Below are positions 24,616-33,603 of a stretch of DNA of 64,000 nucleotides, piece by piece. The notes beneath the pieces were generated by a model that had not been told where the DNA came from, ran no database searches, and worked only from the letters and a program-made list of their open reading frames with translations. The translations under genes and the position numbers were made by a program. Source of the stretch: Bacillota bacterium (GTDB lineage: Bacteria; Bacillota; Clostridia; Christensenellales; SZUA-584); contig JAEYZN010000007.1 of the NCBI GenBank assembly GCA_023428025.1, positions 1 through 64,000 on the forward strand, read 5' to 3'. Position 1 is the stretch's first letter. Every line of letters begins with the position of its first letter.

Positions 24616-25401
24616 CTATTCCTCCATCTTTGCCTGTATCACAAAATCCACCCGGCGGTTGTTTGCTTTGCCTTCTTCCGTCTCATTCGTGTCCACCGGG
24701 CGGTATTCGCCGTAGCCGATGGGCACAATCTTAGACGGATCAATGCTTGTGATACTCAGCATATATCTTCGCACGCTTGTGGCCCGCATGGCCGACAAGT
24801 CTGTATTGTCCTTGTACTTTGTCGAGCTTATCGGGACACTGTCGGTATGTCCTTCCACCCATATCAACTCAGTAAAGTCATCATATTCGCTGATGATCTC
24901 GCTCATTTTCTCCAATATCGTCAACGCATCCGGCCTTATATCCACACTTGCGGAGTTAAACAGCGCCGATTCCGTCATCCGGATCAGAATGGCTTCGTCG
25001 CCCTCCTGTTCCACCTTGAGAAGTGATTCGAGCTGATTATCCCTGATGTATCCCTGGATCTTTTCAAACAGTTCAACAAACTTTTTCTTTATTCCCGTCA
25101 GCCCGGTATCCGTGGCTGCACCGCTGACCGCAGACAATTCCGGCGTGGGCTCTACAATGGGCTCCCAGGCATCTCCGGCCATCGCTTCTTCGATCACTTC
25201 ATCCGGGTCAAGCGCTTGCACAGCCACATAGGGAGCGCCTGAAAAAGACAACACAATCTCTCTCCATTTTTCCGCATTGATGGAGGAGAATGAGAACAGC
25301 AGAACAAAGAATGTCAGCAGCAGCGTGACCATATCCCCGTATGTATTCATCCACGCCGGCGCGCCCTCTTCTTCGGGCGGCGCTGGCTTTCTTCTCGCCA
25401 T
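24616..25401 (-). CDS. motB: Flagellar motor stator protein MotB
   Basis: MotB couples ion flow to rotation and anchors the stator to peptidoglycan. The 261-residue protein has the stator helix with the ion-binding aspartate D23 (WMNTYGDMVTLLLTFFVLLF) and a plug/linker. The OmpA-like peptidoglycan-binding domain has VEGHTDSVPISS, TSVRRYMLS and ANNRRVDFVI. The ion, H+ or Na+, cannot be decided by eye. It starts 1 base after the motA stop. Confidence 0.95.
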   Translation of the reverse strand: MARRKPAPPEEEGAPAWMNTYGDMVTLLLTFFVLLFSFSSINAEKWREIVLSFSGAPYVAVQALDPDEVIEEAMAGDAWEPIVEPTPELSAVSGAATDTGLTGIKKKFVELFEKIQGYIRDNQLESLLKVEQEGDEAILIRMTESALFNSASVDIRPDALTILEKMSEIISEYDDFTELIWVEGHTDSVPISSTKYKDNTDLSAMRATSVRRYMLSITSIDPSKIVPIGYGEYRPVDTNETEEGKANNRRVDFVIQAKMEE

Positions 25402-25402
25402 C

Positions 25403-26203
25403 TCAGGATATCTCCTTCATTTCAGGATTGACCTGGGACTCAGCTTTCGTTATTTCATGGCGTGAAATAAACGCTGACAATTTATCTTTGATAATTCTCG
25501 GGTTTTCACCATCCTGTATGGACAGCAGTCCTTCCATATACAGTTCCTTTTGCAGCGCTTCATTGTCACTTAGAACCTTGAGCTTTTTGGATATAGGCGT
25601 AAACACCAGATTGGCCAGCACAATACCATAAAATGTAGTGACCAAGGCAACCGCCATATTGGGTCCAAGCGCTTCGGTATCGCTCAGATTCTTCAGCATC
25701 AGTATCAAGCCGATGAGCGTCCCGATCATCCCGTAGGCCGGCGCGTAAGCCGCCATGCTGTTGATGATGTTCTGCCCCTGCGTATGGCGCTCCTGTATGA
25801 ACGCGATCTCCGTCTCCATGATGCTTTTGACGAGTTCTCCATCCGCACCGTCTACGATCAGCATGATGCCTTTCTGCAGGAAAGGATTCTCCACCTCATC
25901 CACTGCGTCTTCCAGCGCCAGCAGACCCTCGCGCCGCGCCACATTGGCGATCTTGATGATCATTTCGATGTCTTCGTACAGATCAATGCGCTTTTCTTTA
26001 AAAGCCATGGTATAGACGGTCTTTAAAGATCTGAGCATTTTCCCGGGATAAGATACGACAGTGGATGCGATTGTTCCTCCGACAACGACGAATATGGACG
26101 GAAGATCATAAAATGCTCCCAGGTCACCGCTTAAGAGTATTGATATAGCGATACATGCCACGCCGGCTCCAAGACCGATTACCGTTGTTTTATCCAAAGT
26201 CAT
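25403..26203 (-). CDS. motA: Flagellar motor stator protein MotA
   Basis: This is the ion-channel stator subunit of 266 residues with four membrane helices: two N-terminal (TVIGLGAGVACIAISILLSG, IFVVVGGTIASTVVSYP) and two C-terminal (MAAYAPAYGMIGTLIGLILML, MAVALVTTFYGIVLANLVF). The cytoplasmic loop holds the charged residues that contact FliG. It pairs with MotB directly downstream. Confidence 0.95.
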   Translation of the reverse strand: MTLDKTTVIGLGAGVACIAISILLSGDLGAFYDLPSIFVVVGGTIASTVVSYPGKMLRSLKTVYTMAFKEKRIDLYEDIEMIIKIANVARREGLLALEDAVDEVENPFLQKGIMLIVDGADGELVKSIMETEIAFIQERHTQGQNIINSMAAYAPAYGMIGTLIGLILMLKNLSDTEALGPNMAVALVTTFYGIVLANLVFTPISKKLKVLSDNEALQKELYMEGLLSIQDGENPRIIKDKLSAFISRHEITKAESQVNPEMKEIS

Positions 26204-26208
26204 TACCT

Positions 26209-26421
26209 CTACTTGCCTTCAGCAGCGTCGCCCCAAATCGAGCAATGAATCTTTCTCTTGTACTCCAATATGAGCCTTTGCAGTTCGTTGCACGACTCGG
26301 CCACAACAATCTTACGGCCAGACATCATCGAGACCACCGTATTGGGCGTCTCTTCCGCAAATTCGATCAACTCGCAGTTGATGAGAAATTCCTCATTGTT
26401 TAAACGATGTACTCTGATCAA
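26209..26421 (-). CDS. flbD: FlbD family flagellar protein
   Basis: This small 70-residue protein of the FlbD family (VHRLNNEEFLINCELIEFAEETPNTVVSMMSGRKIVVAES) is conserved between flgE and motA/fliL in Gram-positive flagellar operons. It opens with TTG. Its exact role is unknown; a link to hook or stator assembly is inferred from synteny. Confidence 0.9.
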   Translation of the reverse strand: MIRVHRLNNEEFLINCELIEFAEETPNTVVSMMSGRKIVVAESCNELQRLILEYKRKIHCSIWGDAAEGK

Positions 26422-26529
26422 GTTGATATAATCCTTTCATCAGCTTTTGATAAAAAGCCGGCGCACCGACACAGTACGCCGGCCACAAGCCATGATATTT
26501 CCCGAAAAGACGCCGCTTCAAGGAAGATA

Positions 26530-27405
26530 TTATCTCACCATGTTAACCAGCTCTTCAAGCATTTCATCCGTGGTGGTGATGATTCTCGAGTTGGCCTGGA
26601 AACCTCTCTGTGTGGTGATCATATCCGCAAACTGAGCCGTCAGGTCCACGTTGGACATCTCCAGCGAGCCGGGGTTCAAGCCGCCGCTGCCGCCCATTCC
26701 CGGCGTGCTGTATACCGGATCGCCCGAGTTGACCGATGTACGATAAGAATTCTCGCCGGTCTTCTCGAGGCCGTTGGGGTTGGAAAACTGCGCCAGAATG
26801 ATCTGCCCCAGCACGGAACTTTCGCTGGTTGTTTCATCCAGCGCCACCACCTGGCCGTTCGCGCCGATGGAAACATCATAGTAATCCGGGTCCACAAAGA
26901 TTCTCTGCATCGTCAGGTGTGCGCCGGGATCCGTGGGGTCGCATATGGCATTGGCGGCGTTCCTGTAAACAAGATCGCCGTCCGTATCCACCTCATAACC
27001 CATGACATAGTTGCCGTTGGAATCCACCAGATAATTTTCGCGATCCGTATAGAAGTTGCCTGCGCGCGTATATGTGTATGCGGCGCCGTCCTGTATCACG
27101 AAGTAGCCGTCGCCGTCGATGGCGAGATCCAGCGGACTTCCCGTATACTGCGAAGACGACTCGGTGTTGAGCACGTCGATGGTCGCCAGCTGTACGCCAA
27201 GGCCCACCTGCTGCGGGTTGGTGCCGCCCGTGGTGCCATTGCCTGCCGAAGCCGGCGACACCGTCTGGCTGTAGATATCCTGGAATATCACGCGGCTGGC
27301 TTTGAAGCCAACCGTGTTGACGTTGGCAATGTTGTTGCCGATCACATCCATCTTGGTCTGGTGGTTTTTGAGTCCGGTCACGCCGGAGTATAATGCACGC
27401 ATCAT
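26530..27405 (-). CDS. flgE: Flagellar hook protein FlgE
   Basis: This 291-residue rod/hook-family protein has the N-terminal motif MMRALYSGVTGLKNHQTKMDVIGNNIANVNTVGFKAS and the C-terminal helix SNVDLTAQFADMITTQRGFQANSRIITTTDEMLEELVN. It lies after flgD, which encodes the hook cap, so the hook rather than the distal rod is most likely. It is short like Bacillus FlgE. A gap of 108 bases separates it from flbD. Confidence 0.9.
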   Translation of the reverse strand: MMRALYSGVTGLKNHQTKMDVIGNNIANVNTVGFKASRVIFQDIYSQTVSPASAGNGTTGGTNPQQVGLGVQLATIDVLNTESSSQYTGSPLDLAIDGDGYFVIQDGAAYTYTRAGNFYTDRENYLVDSNGNYVMGYEVDTDGDLVYRNAANAICDPTDPGAHLTMQRIFVDPDYYDVSIGANGQVVALDETTSESSVLGQIILAQFSNPNGLEKTGENSYRTSVNSGDPVYSTPGMGGSGGLNPGSLEMSNVDLTAQFADMITTQRGFQANSRIITTTDEMLEELVNMVR

Positions 27406-27424
27406 AGTAATTTTACCTCCTCAT

Positions 27425-28033
27425 TTATTCGTTAGATATTTCTGTAATGTTGGATACGGGGATGTTCTTGTCGTTCACCACCGCATAAATCACGCCATCC
27501 TTGACCAATATCTTGGACACCACGCCCGTTTCTGTACTTACCGTTCCGTCTTCGGCTTTCACCGATGCCGTCACCGTACGTCCGATCAGGCTGGCGCTTT
27601 GCAGTATCTCTTCATCCAGCCCGCCTTCCAAGGCAGAGCTGTCGATCACGCCGACCACGCTGGTGGCCTTGTATGTGTTGCCGCCCACCATCACGTAGTT
27701 GATCCCGGCTTCCCTGACAACGCCGTCCACTTTGCCGCGGATCAGATTCTCTCCATCCTGTATGTATACATATTGACCGATCATGCTGTACGCCTGGCTG
27801 GTCGAGAAGCTTGTCCCCAATTCCTTGATCTGCTCCAGCATCGTAAACTGGGCCATCTGCGCCAGAAATTCGGTATTGCCTGTCGGCTCAAGGGGATCCT
27901 GATTGGCCATCTGGGACACCAGTATCTTCAGAAAATCGTCCTGGCCGAGGCTCTTGTTGGTGTTCCGCGTCTTTTTAAAATCTTCGAGTGTCCGGGTTGC
28001 GGACGCCTGATCGGTTGCCGTTACGCTAGACAT
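27425..28033 (-). CDS. flgD: Flagellar hook capping protein FlgD
   Basis: FlgD caps the growing hook and controls FlgE polymerisation. The 202-residue product has the conserved N-terminal block (LGQDDFLKILVSQMANQDPLEPTGNTEFLAQMAQFTMLEQI) and then Ig-like and tudor-like segments (IGQYVYIQDGENLIRGKVDGV). AAGGAG lies 5 bases before the ATG. Confidence 0.95.
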   Translation of the reverse strand: MSSVTATDQASATRTLEDFKKTRNTNKSLGQDDFLKILVSQMANQDPLEPTGNTEFLAQMAQFTMLEQIKELGTSFSTSQAYSMIGQYVYIQDGENLIRGKVDGVVREAGINYVMVGGNTYKATSVVGVIDSSALEGGLDEEILQSASLIGRTVTASVKAEDGTVSTETGVVSKILVKDGVIYAVVNDKNIPVSNITEISNE

Positions 28034-28048
28034 TGTTTCTCCTTCCGC

Positions 28049-29362
28049 TCACGCCAGATATTCCACTGAGCTGCCGACGCGCAGCTCCGAGATTGGCGTT
28101 ATCGTTTCAAAGACATCGCCGCCGGAATACCTGTCTGAACTCCATCCGGCCTGCCCTTCCCTTTTCTGGCCGCCTCCGTTGGACGATTGCCCGAACGACT
28201 CCCGCCCTGCTGCCATCGGCTCCTGGTACGATACATCCACATTGGAGAGGACGATTCCTTTTTCCTTGAGAGCATTCTGCAGCGAACTCGTCTGGTCAGA
28301 GAACATTCCTTTGACTGTCAGATCGTCCGTTCTCACATGCATGCGGATCTCGCCGCCCTCCATCGTCAGCTTGATGCTGACCTTGCCCAGAAAGTCGGGC
28401 TTTAGGTCCACGTCAAACTCGTACCGGCCTTCACGCACGCTGGCGCTGGCCTTGTCCACAATACGGACCACATTGTCTTTGACAAAATCCGGTGTGGCTT
28501 TCTGGGCCGTCTCCTGAGCCGCGTCTGCCCGAGGCGTTTTGGCCGTCGCCGCCGATGCTTCCGCACCTGCGCTGGCCGCGGTCGTCTGCGGCATCTCGAC
28601 CGCCGCTTGTGTGCTCTCGGGCTTCTCCAACGGCGCGGTCTGCGCCGGTTCCGCAGGCGTATCGGACATGGCGGCCTGTTGTCCGTCAGAAGAGGTCTTG
28701 GGCTGCACCGGCTGTACAACGCCCTGCTTTTCGGCAGGCGCGTCACCCTGCTGTGCCGGTATGGCCTGCGCCACATTGTCAGTAGACATCTTGCTCTTCA
28801 GCAGCTGTGCCGCTTCGTCTCCATCCGGCGGCAATGCCGCCTCCGCAGGCTGCGCCTGATTGTTGGTACTCTCGAGGGAGCCCGAATACTTTCCAGCGTC
28901 GGCGTTCGCCTGCTGCGGCGCATCCTGCGCCAGCCCGCCTGGCTGTTCATTGGTAAGCATCCTTGCAAATTGATCGGATATCTGCGCCTGCTGGACATTC
29001 GCCGCATCGGAAGCCTGGGCCTCCCTTGCCGTCGTCTGCACTGTCTCCGCCGCAGCGGCGTTCGTATCCGTCTGATAATCCAGCAATCCGAATCCTTCGA
29101 GAATGCCAACAATCCCCTGCGGCAGCTGCTGCGCCGCGTTCATCGTGGCCATGCTGAAATCCTGCATCGGCACACTTGTTGCCTGAACCGTCACAGGCGC
29201 CGTCATCGCGGTGCAGCTCTCCAGCTTCTTTTTAAAGTCGCTCGAGACCATCTGCGCTGCGTTCCTGCCGCCTTTCAGGCTGCCAACAGTCTGTATGCCT
29301 TTTGTGTCCGTTGCTGCGTAGCCGGGCGTCTCCATACCCGCCAGCATATTGCTGCTACCCAT
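28049..29362 (-). CDS. fliK: Flagellar hook-length control protein FliK
   Basis: FliK measures hook length and switches export specificity through FlhB. The 437-residue protein has a long Ala/Gln/Pro-rich disordered ruler region (about residues 85-300) and the Flg_hook C-terminal domain (YEFDVDLKPDFLGKVSIKLTMEGGEIRMHV, then LQNALKEKGIVLSNVDVSYQE). Its position before flgD is standard. A second FliK-like gene occurs at 60475-62031. Confidence 0.9.
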   Translation of the reverse strand: MGSSNMLAGMETPGYAATDTKGIQTVGSLKGGRNAAQMVSSDFKKKLESCTAMTAPVTVQATSVPMQDFSMATMNAAQQLPQGIVGILEGFGLLDYQTDTNAAAAETVQTTAREAQASDAANVQQAQISDQFARMLTNEQPGGLAQDAPQQANADAGKYSGSLESTNNQAQPAEAALPPDGDEAAQLLKSKMSTDNVAQAIPAQQGDAPAEKQGVVQPVQPKTSSDGQQAAMSDTPAEPAQTAPLEKPESTQAAVEMPQTTAASAGAEASAATAKTPRADAAQETAQKATPDFVKDNVVRIVDKASASVREGRYEFDVDLKPDFLGKVSIKLTMEGGEIRMHVRTDDLTVKGMFSDQTSSLQNALKEKGIVLSNVDVSYQEPMAAGRESFGQSSNGGGQKREGQAGWSSDRYSGGDVFETITPISELRVGSSVEYLA

Positions 29363-29417
29363 TCTCGCTGTCCTCCTTCTCCGCCAATCGCATCTTCCTC
29401 CTTATTCTCAAAGATAT

Positions 29418-30071
29418 CTATTTTATCATCGCTGATAAAACCTTGGTTGCCAGCTTCGCCTCCATATTGCTGATTATGGCCGCCGACTTATTGCTGGGTA
29501 TGACCATCAGCAGCGCCACCATGTCGTCCACCGTGTCCAGCCCGGATATGGCTGTGGCAGCCACCGCCGGTTCCATATTTTCAAATATTTTGGCCGTGGC
29601 GGCGATATCGTCTTGTGTCTGCTGCGTCTCCTGCACGCTGGCCTCCGCAGCCGCAACCGCTTCCTCCCGTGCCTCCAGCGCCGTTTCCTGGTCATTCAGC
29701 GCCGTCTCTTTGTCTTTAAGGTCCTGCGACTTTTTCTTCAGCGTGGCCGACTGCGCATCCAAGTCTGACGCCAGCTCATCCAGTTCCTTTTGTCTTTGCT
29801 CGAGCTCCGCGGCAGCTATGGCGGCGCTTTCTCCCTCCGCCGCCACCTGTTCTGTCTGCAGCGAATCCGCCAGTATTTGCCGCAGGCCGCCCACATTCAG
29901 GTATACCAGCGTCACCGCCGCAATGATCACGACGACCAGGAAGATTGCCAGCACCATGCCACCCGAGACCTTTTTCTTTGGCTTGGTTGTGCTGACGGGT
30001 TTCGTTGATAACCCCAGCTTTCCTGCCGGCGGCGTCGCCATATTCTTTTTGGCTTCCATTTTCTCTGCCAT
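29418..30071 (-). CDS. MotE/MgtE-N-like flagellar protein
   Basis: This 217-residue protein has one membrane helix (about residues 39-60), a long coiled coil rich in E, K and A, and a C-terminal MgtE intracellular-N-like helical domain (IFENMEPAVAATAISGLDTVDDMVALLMVIPSNKSAAIISNM). This matches the MotE or YlxF family found between fliJ and fliK in Bacillota. In alpha-proteobacteria MotE is a MotC chaperone; the Gram-positive role is unclear. Confidence 0.85.
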   Translation of the reverse strand: MAEKMEAKKNMATPPAGKLGLSTKPVSTTKPKKKVSGGMVLAIFLVVVIIAAVTLVYLNVGGLRQILADSLQTEQVAAEGESAAIAAAELEQRQKELDELASDLDAQSATLKKKSQDLKDKETALNDQETALEAREEAVAAAEASVQETQQTQDDIAATAKIFENMEPAVAATAISGLDTVDDMVALLMVIPSNKSAAIISNMEAKLATKVLSAMIK

Positions 30072-30081
30072 GCTTTTTCCC

Positions 30082-30522
30082 TTATGAAGTGGTCACGTTG
30101 AACGAGACCAGGTCGTCCACAAATTTGTCGTGCTGCTTTTTTGCGTTATCCATATACTCGGCGTACTGTGTTTCCCGCAGCTTGTCCAGCAGTTTGATAT
30201 CCTTGCGCGTTTGGACCAGTTTTTGCATCCGCTGCTCCTTTTCTTTCTCCAGACGGCTAATCTCCAGCTGTATCGTGGTCATCGCCGCCTTCAGGCTGTC
30301 GAAGAAAGTGCCGTAGTCCTGGACACGGTTGGCCGTCACACCCTTGGACACGGCGGTGCAGTATTCGCCCTTCGTCCTGTCAAAATCGCTGTTCAACTGC
30401 TCCAGCTCCTTGTGGCGCTTGGTCAGTTCGGCTTCGATATTCTTCAGTTCCAGCTTCTGCTGCTTCTCTATACTAAGCTGCATGTCATACCAGGACTGCA
30501 ATGTAAACACAAATTTCTTCAT
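30082..30522 (-). CDS. fliJ: Flagellar export protein FliJ
   Basis: FliJ is the coiled-coil stalk-like subunit of the export ATPase complex. The 146 residues are almost entirely charged alpha-helix, opening with the FliJ-like KFVFTLQSWYDMQLSIEKQQKLELK. Its start overlaps the fliI stop by 4 bases (ATGA). Confidence 0.93.
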   Translation of the reverse strand: MKKFVFTLQSWYDMQLSIEKQQKLELKNIEAELTKRHKELEQLNSDFDRTKGEYCTAVSKGVTANRVQDYGTFFDSLKAAMTTIQLEISRLEKEKEQRMQKLVQTRKDIKLLDKLRETQYAEYMDNAKKQHDKFVDDLVSFNVTTS

Positions 30523-31850
30523 ACCGCGCTGCGCCTGTCATAGATTTTGGAGACCAACTCCATGGTATCCTCAAACGTGAACCGCTCGCCCACCTGCTGC
30601 TTTAACAGCGCGTTCACATGGTCTATCTGGTCGATCGCTTCGTCTATCTTCCTGTTGGTGCCCGCCTTATAGGCCCCGATGGATATCAGGTCCTGTGCGT
30701 CCCTGTAGGTGGACATCAGCGTCCGGATATACGCTGTCTTCGGCAGATGCTCTTTGGGCATCACATCCGGCATCAGACGGCTGACGCTCTGCAGCACGTC
30801 GATTGCCGGATAATGGTTGCTGTTCGCCATCTTTCTCGAAAGTACGATATGCCCGTCCAGTATGCCGCGCACCGTGTCCGCGATGGGCTCGTCCATGTCG
30901 TCGCCTTCCACCAGCACCGTGTACAGCCCGGTGATAGAGCCTTTGCTGCACATGCCCGCACGCTCCAGCAGCTTGGGCATGATCGCATACACCGAGGGCG
31001 TAAACCCTCTGGATACCGGCGGTTCGCCGATCGCCATGCCGATTTCCCTTTGGGCCATGGCGAAACGCGTCAGCGAGTCCATCATCAGCATCACGTTCAA
31101 ACCCTGGTCGCGGAAGTATTCGGCTATCGCCGTGCCCACCATGGCGGATTTAAGCCTCACCAGCGCCGGCTGGTCGGACGTCGCCACAATCAGCACCGAA
31201 CGTTTGAGCCCTTCCTCTTGAAGGTCCTTCTCCAGAAAGTCCTTCACCTCGCGGCCTCTCTCGCCGATCAGCACGATCACGTTGATATCCGCCGACGTGT
31301 TACGGGCGATCATGCCGAGCAGCGTGCTCTTTCCCACGCCGCTGCCGGCGAATATGCCCACTCTCTGTCCCTTACCCAGCGTCAGCATCGAATCGATGGC
31401 CTTGACGCCCAGCGAGAGCTGTTCGGTGATGCGGCGGCGCTCCATCGGGTTGGGCGGGTTGTTCATGATCGGGTAATATCCCTCCGCCTTCACCGGCCCC
31501 AGCCCGTCCATCGGGTTGGCCAGCCCGTCCAGCACCCGGCCGCAGAACTCCCGCCCCACCGGTACGCTGAGCGAACGGTTGTCCGATACCACGTAGCTGT
31601 TCGGGCCCACGCCCGCCAGCTCTCCGAAGGGCATCAGCAGCACCTTTTTTTCCTTAAAGCCCACCACCTCGGACAGGACGAATTTATCCTTGCTGTCGGT
31701 GTATATACGGCAGATGTCGCCCAGCTTGCAGCCAAGGCCCGCCGCTTCCACCGTCAGGCCGTAAACCTGGCTGACACGGCCGCCATACTCAAAAAACTCT
31801 TTGTCCCTGAGCGCGTTCCGATAGCGCTCAGCGCTCTCAAAACCGGCCAT
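30519..31850 (-). CDS. fliI: Flagellum-specific ATP synthase FliI
   Basis: FliI is the ATPase of the flagellar type III export apparatus. The 443-residue protein shows Walker A (FAGSGVGKSTLL), Walker B (NVMLMMDSLTRFAMAQREI) and the family block GEPPVSRGFTPSVYAIMPKLLERAG. I chose ATG 31850, one base after the fliH stop, with GGAG 4 bases before it. Confidence 0.97.
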   Translation of the reverse strand: MAGFESAERYRNALRDKEFFEYGGRVSQVYGLTVEAAGLGCKLGDICRIYTDSKDKFVLSEVVGFKEKKVLLMPFGELAGVGPNSYVVSDNRSLSVPVGREFCGRVLDGLANPMDGLGPVKAEGYYPIMNNPPNPMERRRITEQLSLGVKAIDSMLTLGKGQRVGIFAGSGVGKSTLLGMIARNTSADINVIVLIGERGREVKDFLEKDLQEEGLKRSVLIVATSDQPALVRLKSAMVGTAIAEYFRDQGLNVMLMMDSLTRFAMAQREIGMAIGEPPVSRGFTPSVYAIMPKLLERAGMCSKGSITGLYTVLVEGDDMDEPIADTVRGILDGHIVLSRKMANSNHYPAIDVLQSVSRLMPDVMPKEHLPKTAYIRTLMSTYRDAQDLISIGAYKAGTNRKIDEAIDQIDHVNALLKQQVGERFTFEDTMELVSKIYDRRSAV

Positions 31851-31851
31851 G

Positions 31852-32598
31852 TTACTCCACCTGCTCCTCAAGATACTGCCGGGTCTTCTCCAGCTGCATC
31901 GCGATCCCGGCGTTTACGACCTCTTCGTCGGACTCAATCACCAGGTCGCCCGTCTCCATATTCGGGTCGCAGACGACTTCGAAATCGCCGCAATCCGTTG
32001 CCTCCTGCAGCCATTGCCCGCCATCCTTGAAATACTTGTCAAACTCTCCCCGGCCCACGCGCAGCGTGAAATCGTCTGCGCGCTTGAGTCCCAGAACCGC
32101 CTTTTTGGCGATCTCCATATACACTTTATCGTCCTTCTGTAATTGAATGTTAATTATTTTTTCCGCAATGTCCATCGACAGCCCCAGCACACTTTCCTTC
32201 AGGTCGTTATAAAGCCCCTCCCGATATGCGGACAATTCCGTGATCAGCTTACGCGCCTTTTCATTCTGGGCCTCCGTCATCCCGGTGATCTTTTGCGCCG
32301 CGTCGGCCATTCCCGCGTCGTAGCCTTCCTGCCAGGCCTCTTCTTTGATTTCTTCCGCACGGGCATTCGCCCCCTGGATTGTCTGCTGCGCCTTGGCCTG
32401 CGCGTTATACATCAGATCACGCGCTTTGTCGCGAACAGCCTGGGGTATCTGCAAATCCGCTTCCAGTGCGGCCGGTTCGTTCTCCATTACGCCTTTGGAG
32501 TTGTCTTTATGCGTCTCCTTATGCGTGATCACGATGTAAGATCGGTTCACATTCATGTTGTCGACAAGCGTCTTATCGATCTTAAACAACGAGCTCAT
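31852..32598 (-). CDS. fliH: Flagellar assembly protein FliH
   Basis: FliH regulates FliI and links it to the export gate. The product has a central GxxxG-like helical region (AEEIKEEAWQEGYDAGMADAAQ) and the V/A-ATPase subunit E-like C terminus (ESVLGLSMDIAEKIINIQL, DFTLRVGRGEFDKYF). The start is uncertain. ATG 32598 (SSLFKIDK) sits too close to GGAGG, whereas TTG 32589 has the same GGAGG at 9 bases. Either way it overlaps the fliG end. Confidence 0.9.
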   Translation of the reverse strand: MSSLFKIDKTLVDNMNVNRSYIVITHKETHKDNSKGVMENEPAALEADLQIPQAVRDKARDLMYNAQAKAQQTIQGANARAEEIKEEAWQEGYDAGMADAAQKITGMTEAQNEKARKLITELSAYREGLYNDLKESVLGLSMDIAEKIINIQLQKDDKVYMEIAKKAVLGLKRADDFTLRVGRGEFDKYFKDGGQWLQEATDCGDFEVVCDPNMETGDLVIESDEEVVNAGIAMQLEKTRQYLEEQVE

Positions 32599-33589
32599 CC
32601 TCCATGCCGCGCGATATGATGATTTCGCCGGCGTCGTCAAGCTGCCGGATCACATTGACAATCTTCTGCTGGGCTTCTTCCACATCCCTCACGCGGACCG
32701 GCCCCATAAACTCCATGTCTTCCTTGATCATTTCCTGCAAACGGCTGGAAATATTGTCGAATATCACTCTGGACACATCGGCCGAAGAACCCTTGAGCGC
32801 CACAGCCAGGTCCCTGTTGTCGATCTCCTTCAGTACGCGCTGTATCGCCTGATTGCCCAGCTTGACGATATCTTCAAACACGAACATGCGCTTTCTGATC
32901 TCCTCAACCAGCTCCGCGTCGGACTCCTCCAGCGACTCCAGCAGATGGCGCTCCGTGCCGCGGTCCACACTGTTGAGGATGCTCACCAGGCTGTCGATGC
33001 CGCCTGTGGTGGTCTGGTCTCCAAAGCTCATCGTGGACAGCTTTTTCTCCAGCACACGCTCCGTCTCTTTTATATATTCGGGAGAAGTCGACCCCATGTT
33101 CGCGATGCGCGCGATAACGCTGGTCTGCTTGTCCAGCGGCAGATTGGAGAGTATCTGGGCCGAATAACGCGGGTCAAGATAAGACAATATCAGCGCAATG
33201 GTCTGCGGATGTTCGTTCTGGATAAAGTTCAGCACCTGGGTGCTGTCCGCCTTGCGGATAAAATCGAAAGGTTTAACCCGCAGAGAGGACGACAGTTTCA
33301 TGATGAGATCGTTGGTCCGCTCCTCGCCAAACGCCTTGGCGAGAATTTCCCTTGCATATTCGATGCCGCCTTCTGAAATATACTTGCGGGCGATGCACAT
33401 CTGAAAGAATTCATCCATCACCGATTCCTTGGTCTGCGGCTCCACTCGCCGCATGGTGGTGATGGCCAGCGTCAGCTGCTCAATCTCCTCCTCGGAAAGA
33501 TACTTATAAATCTTGGCCGCCCGCTCTTTGCCCATTGTGATCATCAACACAGCTGCTTTTTCTTTAGTTGAAATCTTCTCTTGCGCCAT
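32582..33589 (-). CDS. fliG: Flagellar motor switch protein FliG
   Basis: FliG is the rotor protein that contacts the stator. The 335-residue product has the N-terminal FliF-binding domain (KEKAAVLMITMGKERAAKIYKYLSEEEIEQLT), the middle domain with EHPQTIALILSYL, and the C-terminal torque helix (RVIFDNISSRLQEMIKEDMEFMGPVRVRDVEEAQQKI). Confidence 0.97.
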   Translation of the reverse strand: MAQEKISTKEKAAVLMITMGKERAAKIYKYLSEEEIEQLTLAITTMRRVEPQTKESVMDEFFQMCIARKYISEGGIEYAREILAKAFGEERTNDLIMKLSSSLRVKPFDFIRKADSTQVLNFIQNEHPQTIALILSYLDPRYSAQILSNLPLDKQTSVIARIANMGSTSPEYIKETERVLEKKLSTMSFGDQTTTGGIDSLVSILNSVDRGTERHLLESLEESDAELVEEIRKRMFVFEDIVKLGNQAIQRVLKEIDNRDLAVALKGSSADVSRVIFDNISSRLQEMIKEDMEFMGPVRVRDVEEAQQKIVNVIRQLDDAGEIIISRGMEDELVV

Positions 33590-33603
33590 GATTCTCTCTC
33601 CGC